Positions 5,281 to 5,401 of a stretch of 5,401 bases of DNA are shown here, piece after piece. Positions within the stretch are counted from its first letter, which is position 1. The number at the start of each line of letters is the position of its first letter. The DNA is taken from NCBI GenBank assembly GCA_964496595.1, contig CAZCAI010000233.1, positions 1-5,401 of the forward strand, given 5' to 3'. Under the pieces are notes generated by a model. That model was not told where the DNA came from, ran no database searches, and saw nothing but the letters and a program-made list of their open reading frames with translations. The position numbers and the translations under genes were made by a program. The stretch comes from JAAAOZ01 sp964496595 (GTDB lineage: Bacteria > Chloroflexota > Anaerolineae > B4-G1 > SLSP01).

Positions 5281-5401
5281 AGGTCATTTTCCAGGCTCTT
5301 CAGGAATTCACCGGGTGCAATCGTGCCATCCCATCTGCAACTCAGTAACGACGCAAAAAAGGTCTGTAATCCCCACAAACACGCAATTCTTGGCTGCTTT
5401 C
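5281..5401. other. Gene-free edge upstream of the RT
   Basis: No gene, terminator or clear promoter is seen. On the minus strand the sequence leading into the RT start has a T-run (TTTTTTGCG, 5352-5360) but no recognisable -35/-10 pair, and only a weak ribosome binding site (GGAAAA). The RT may be co-transcribed with a gene beyond the window edge, which could be the missing VR target. Confidence 0.5.

Noticed and set aside
5369..5388. Possible VR or second TR upstream of the RT, suggested by two shared 9-base words (ATCCCCACA, CACGCAATT)
   Set aside because: The same words occur near the TR (3837-3845 and 3822-3830) but in the opposite order, with nothing else in common; there is no Asn-rich core. 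Probably chance.

Overview
The window is dominated by a diversity-generating retroelement (DGR) that sits, on the same (minus) strand, just upstream of a large caspase-like (CHAT) protein with a PQQ-type beta-propeller. High GC content with ordinary Shine-Dalgarno sites, a VapB-like small antitoxin, a propeller-CHAT protein and an FGE-type DGR together suggest a bacterium such as an uncultured or filamentous Chloroflexota. That assignment is inference from gene style only, and I hold it with low to moderate confidence.

Layout: positions 1-660 (plus strand, visibly less GC-rich) hold two small genes, each with a good ribosome binding site. The first is a VapB-like antitoxin-type protein (70-318). 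The second is a 68-aa helical protein of unknown function (361-567), followed by a strong intrinsic terminator (597-629). From 663 to 3470 (minus) lies the 935-aa protein: beta-propeller, helical repeats, Ig-like domain, then a CHAT protease with an intact His/Cys pair. A near-perfect 33-bp palindrome (3483-3515) lies in its leader. From about 3535 to 3690 there is no convincing gene but a run of potential RNA hairpins. From about 3690 to 3840 is the DGR template repeat (TR), an adenine-rich, Asn-codon-rich copy of the C-terminus of a formylglycine-generating-enzyme (FGE)-like C-type lectin fold. The accessory protein gene avd (3884-4228) and the DGR reverse transcriptase (4225-5280) overlap by four bases. 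The last 121 bases hold no gene I can support.

How it fits together: in known DGRs the reverse transcriptase with Avd copies the TR RNA, misreading adenines, and the mutated cDNA replaces the variable repeat (VR) of a target gene. No VR is present in this window, so the diversified FGE-like protein must lie outside it. The order RT-avd-TR, then the spacer, then the CHAT gene, all on one strand, suggests a working hypothesis: a hypervariable recognition protein (off-window) and a CHAT protease effector form one recognition and response system. The DGR itself is well supported; the functional link to the CHAT protein is inference from proximity.
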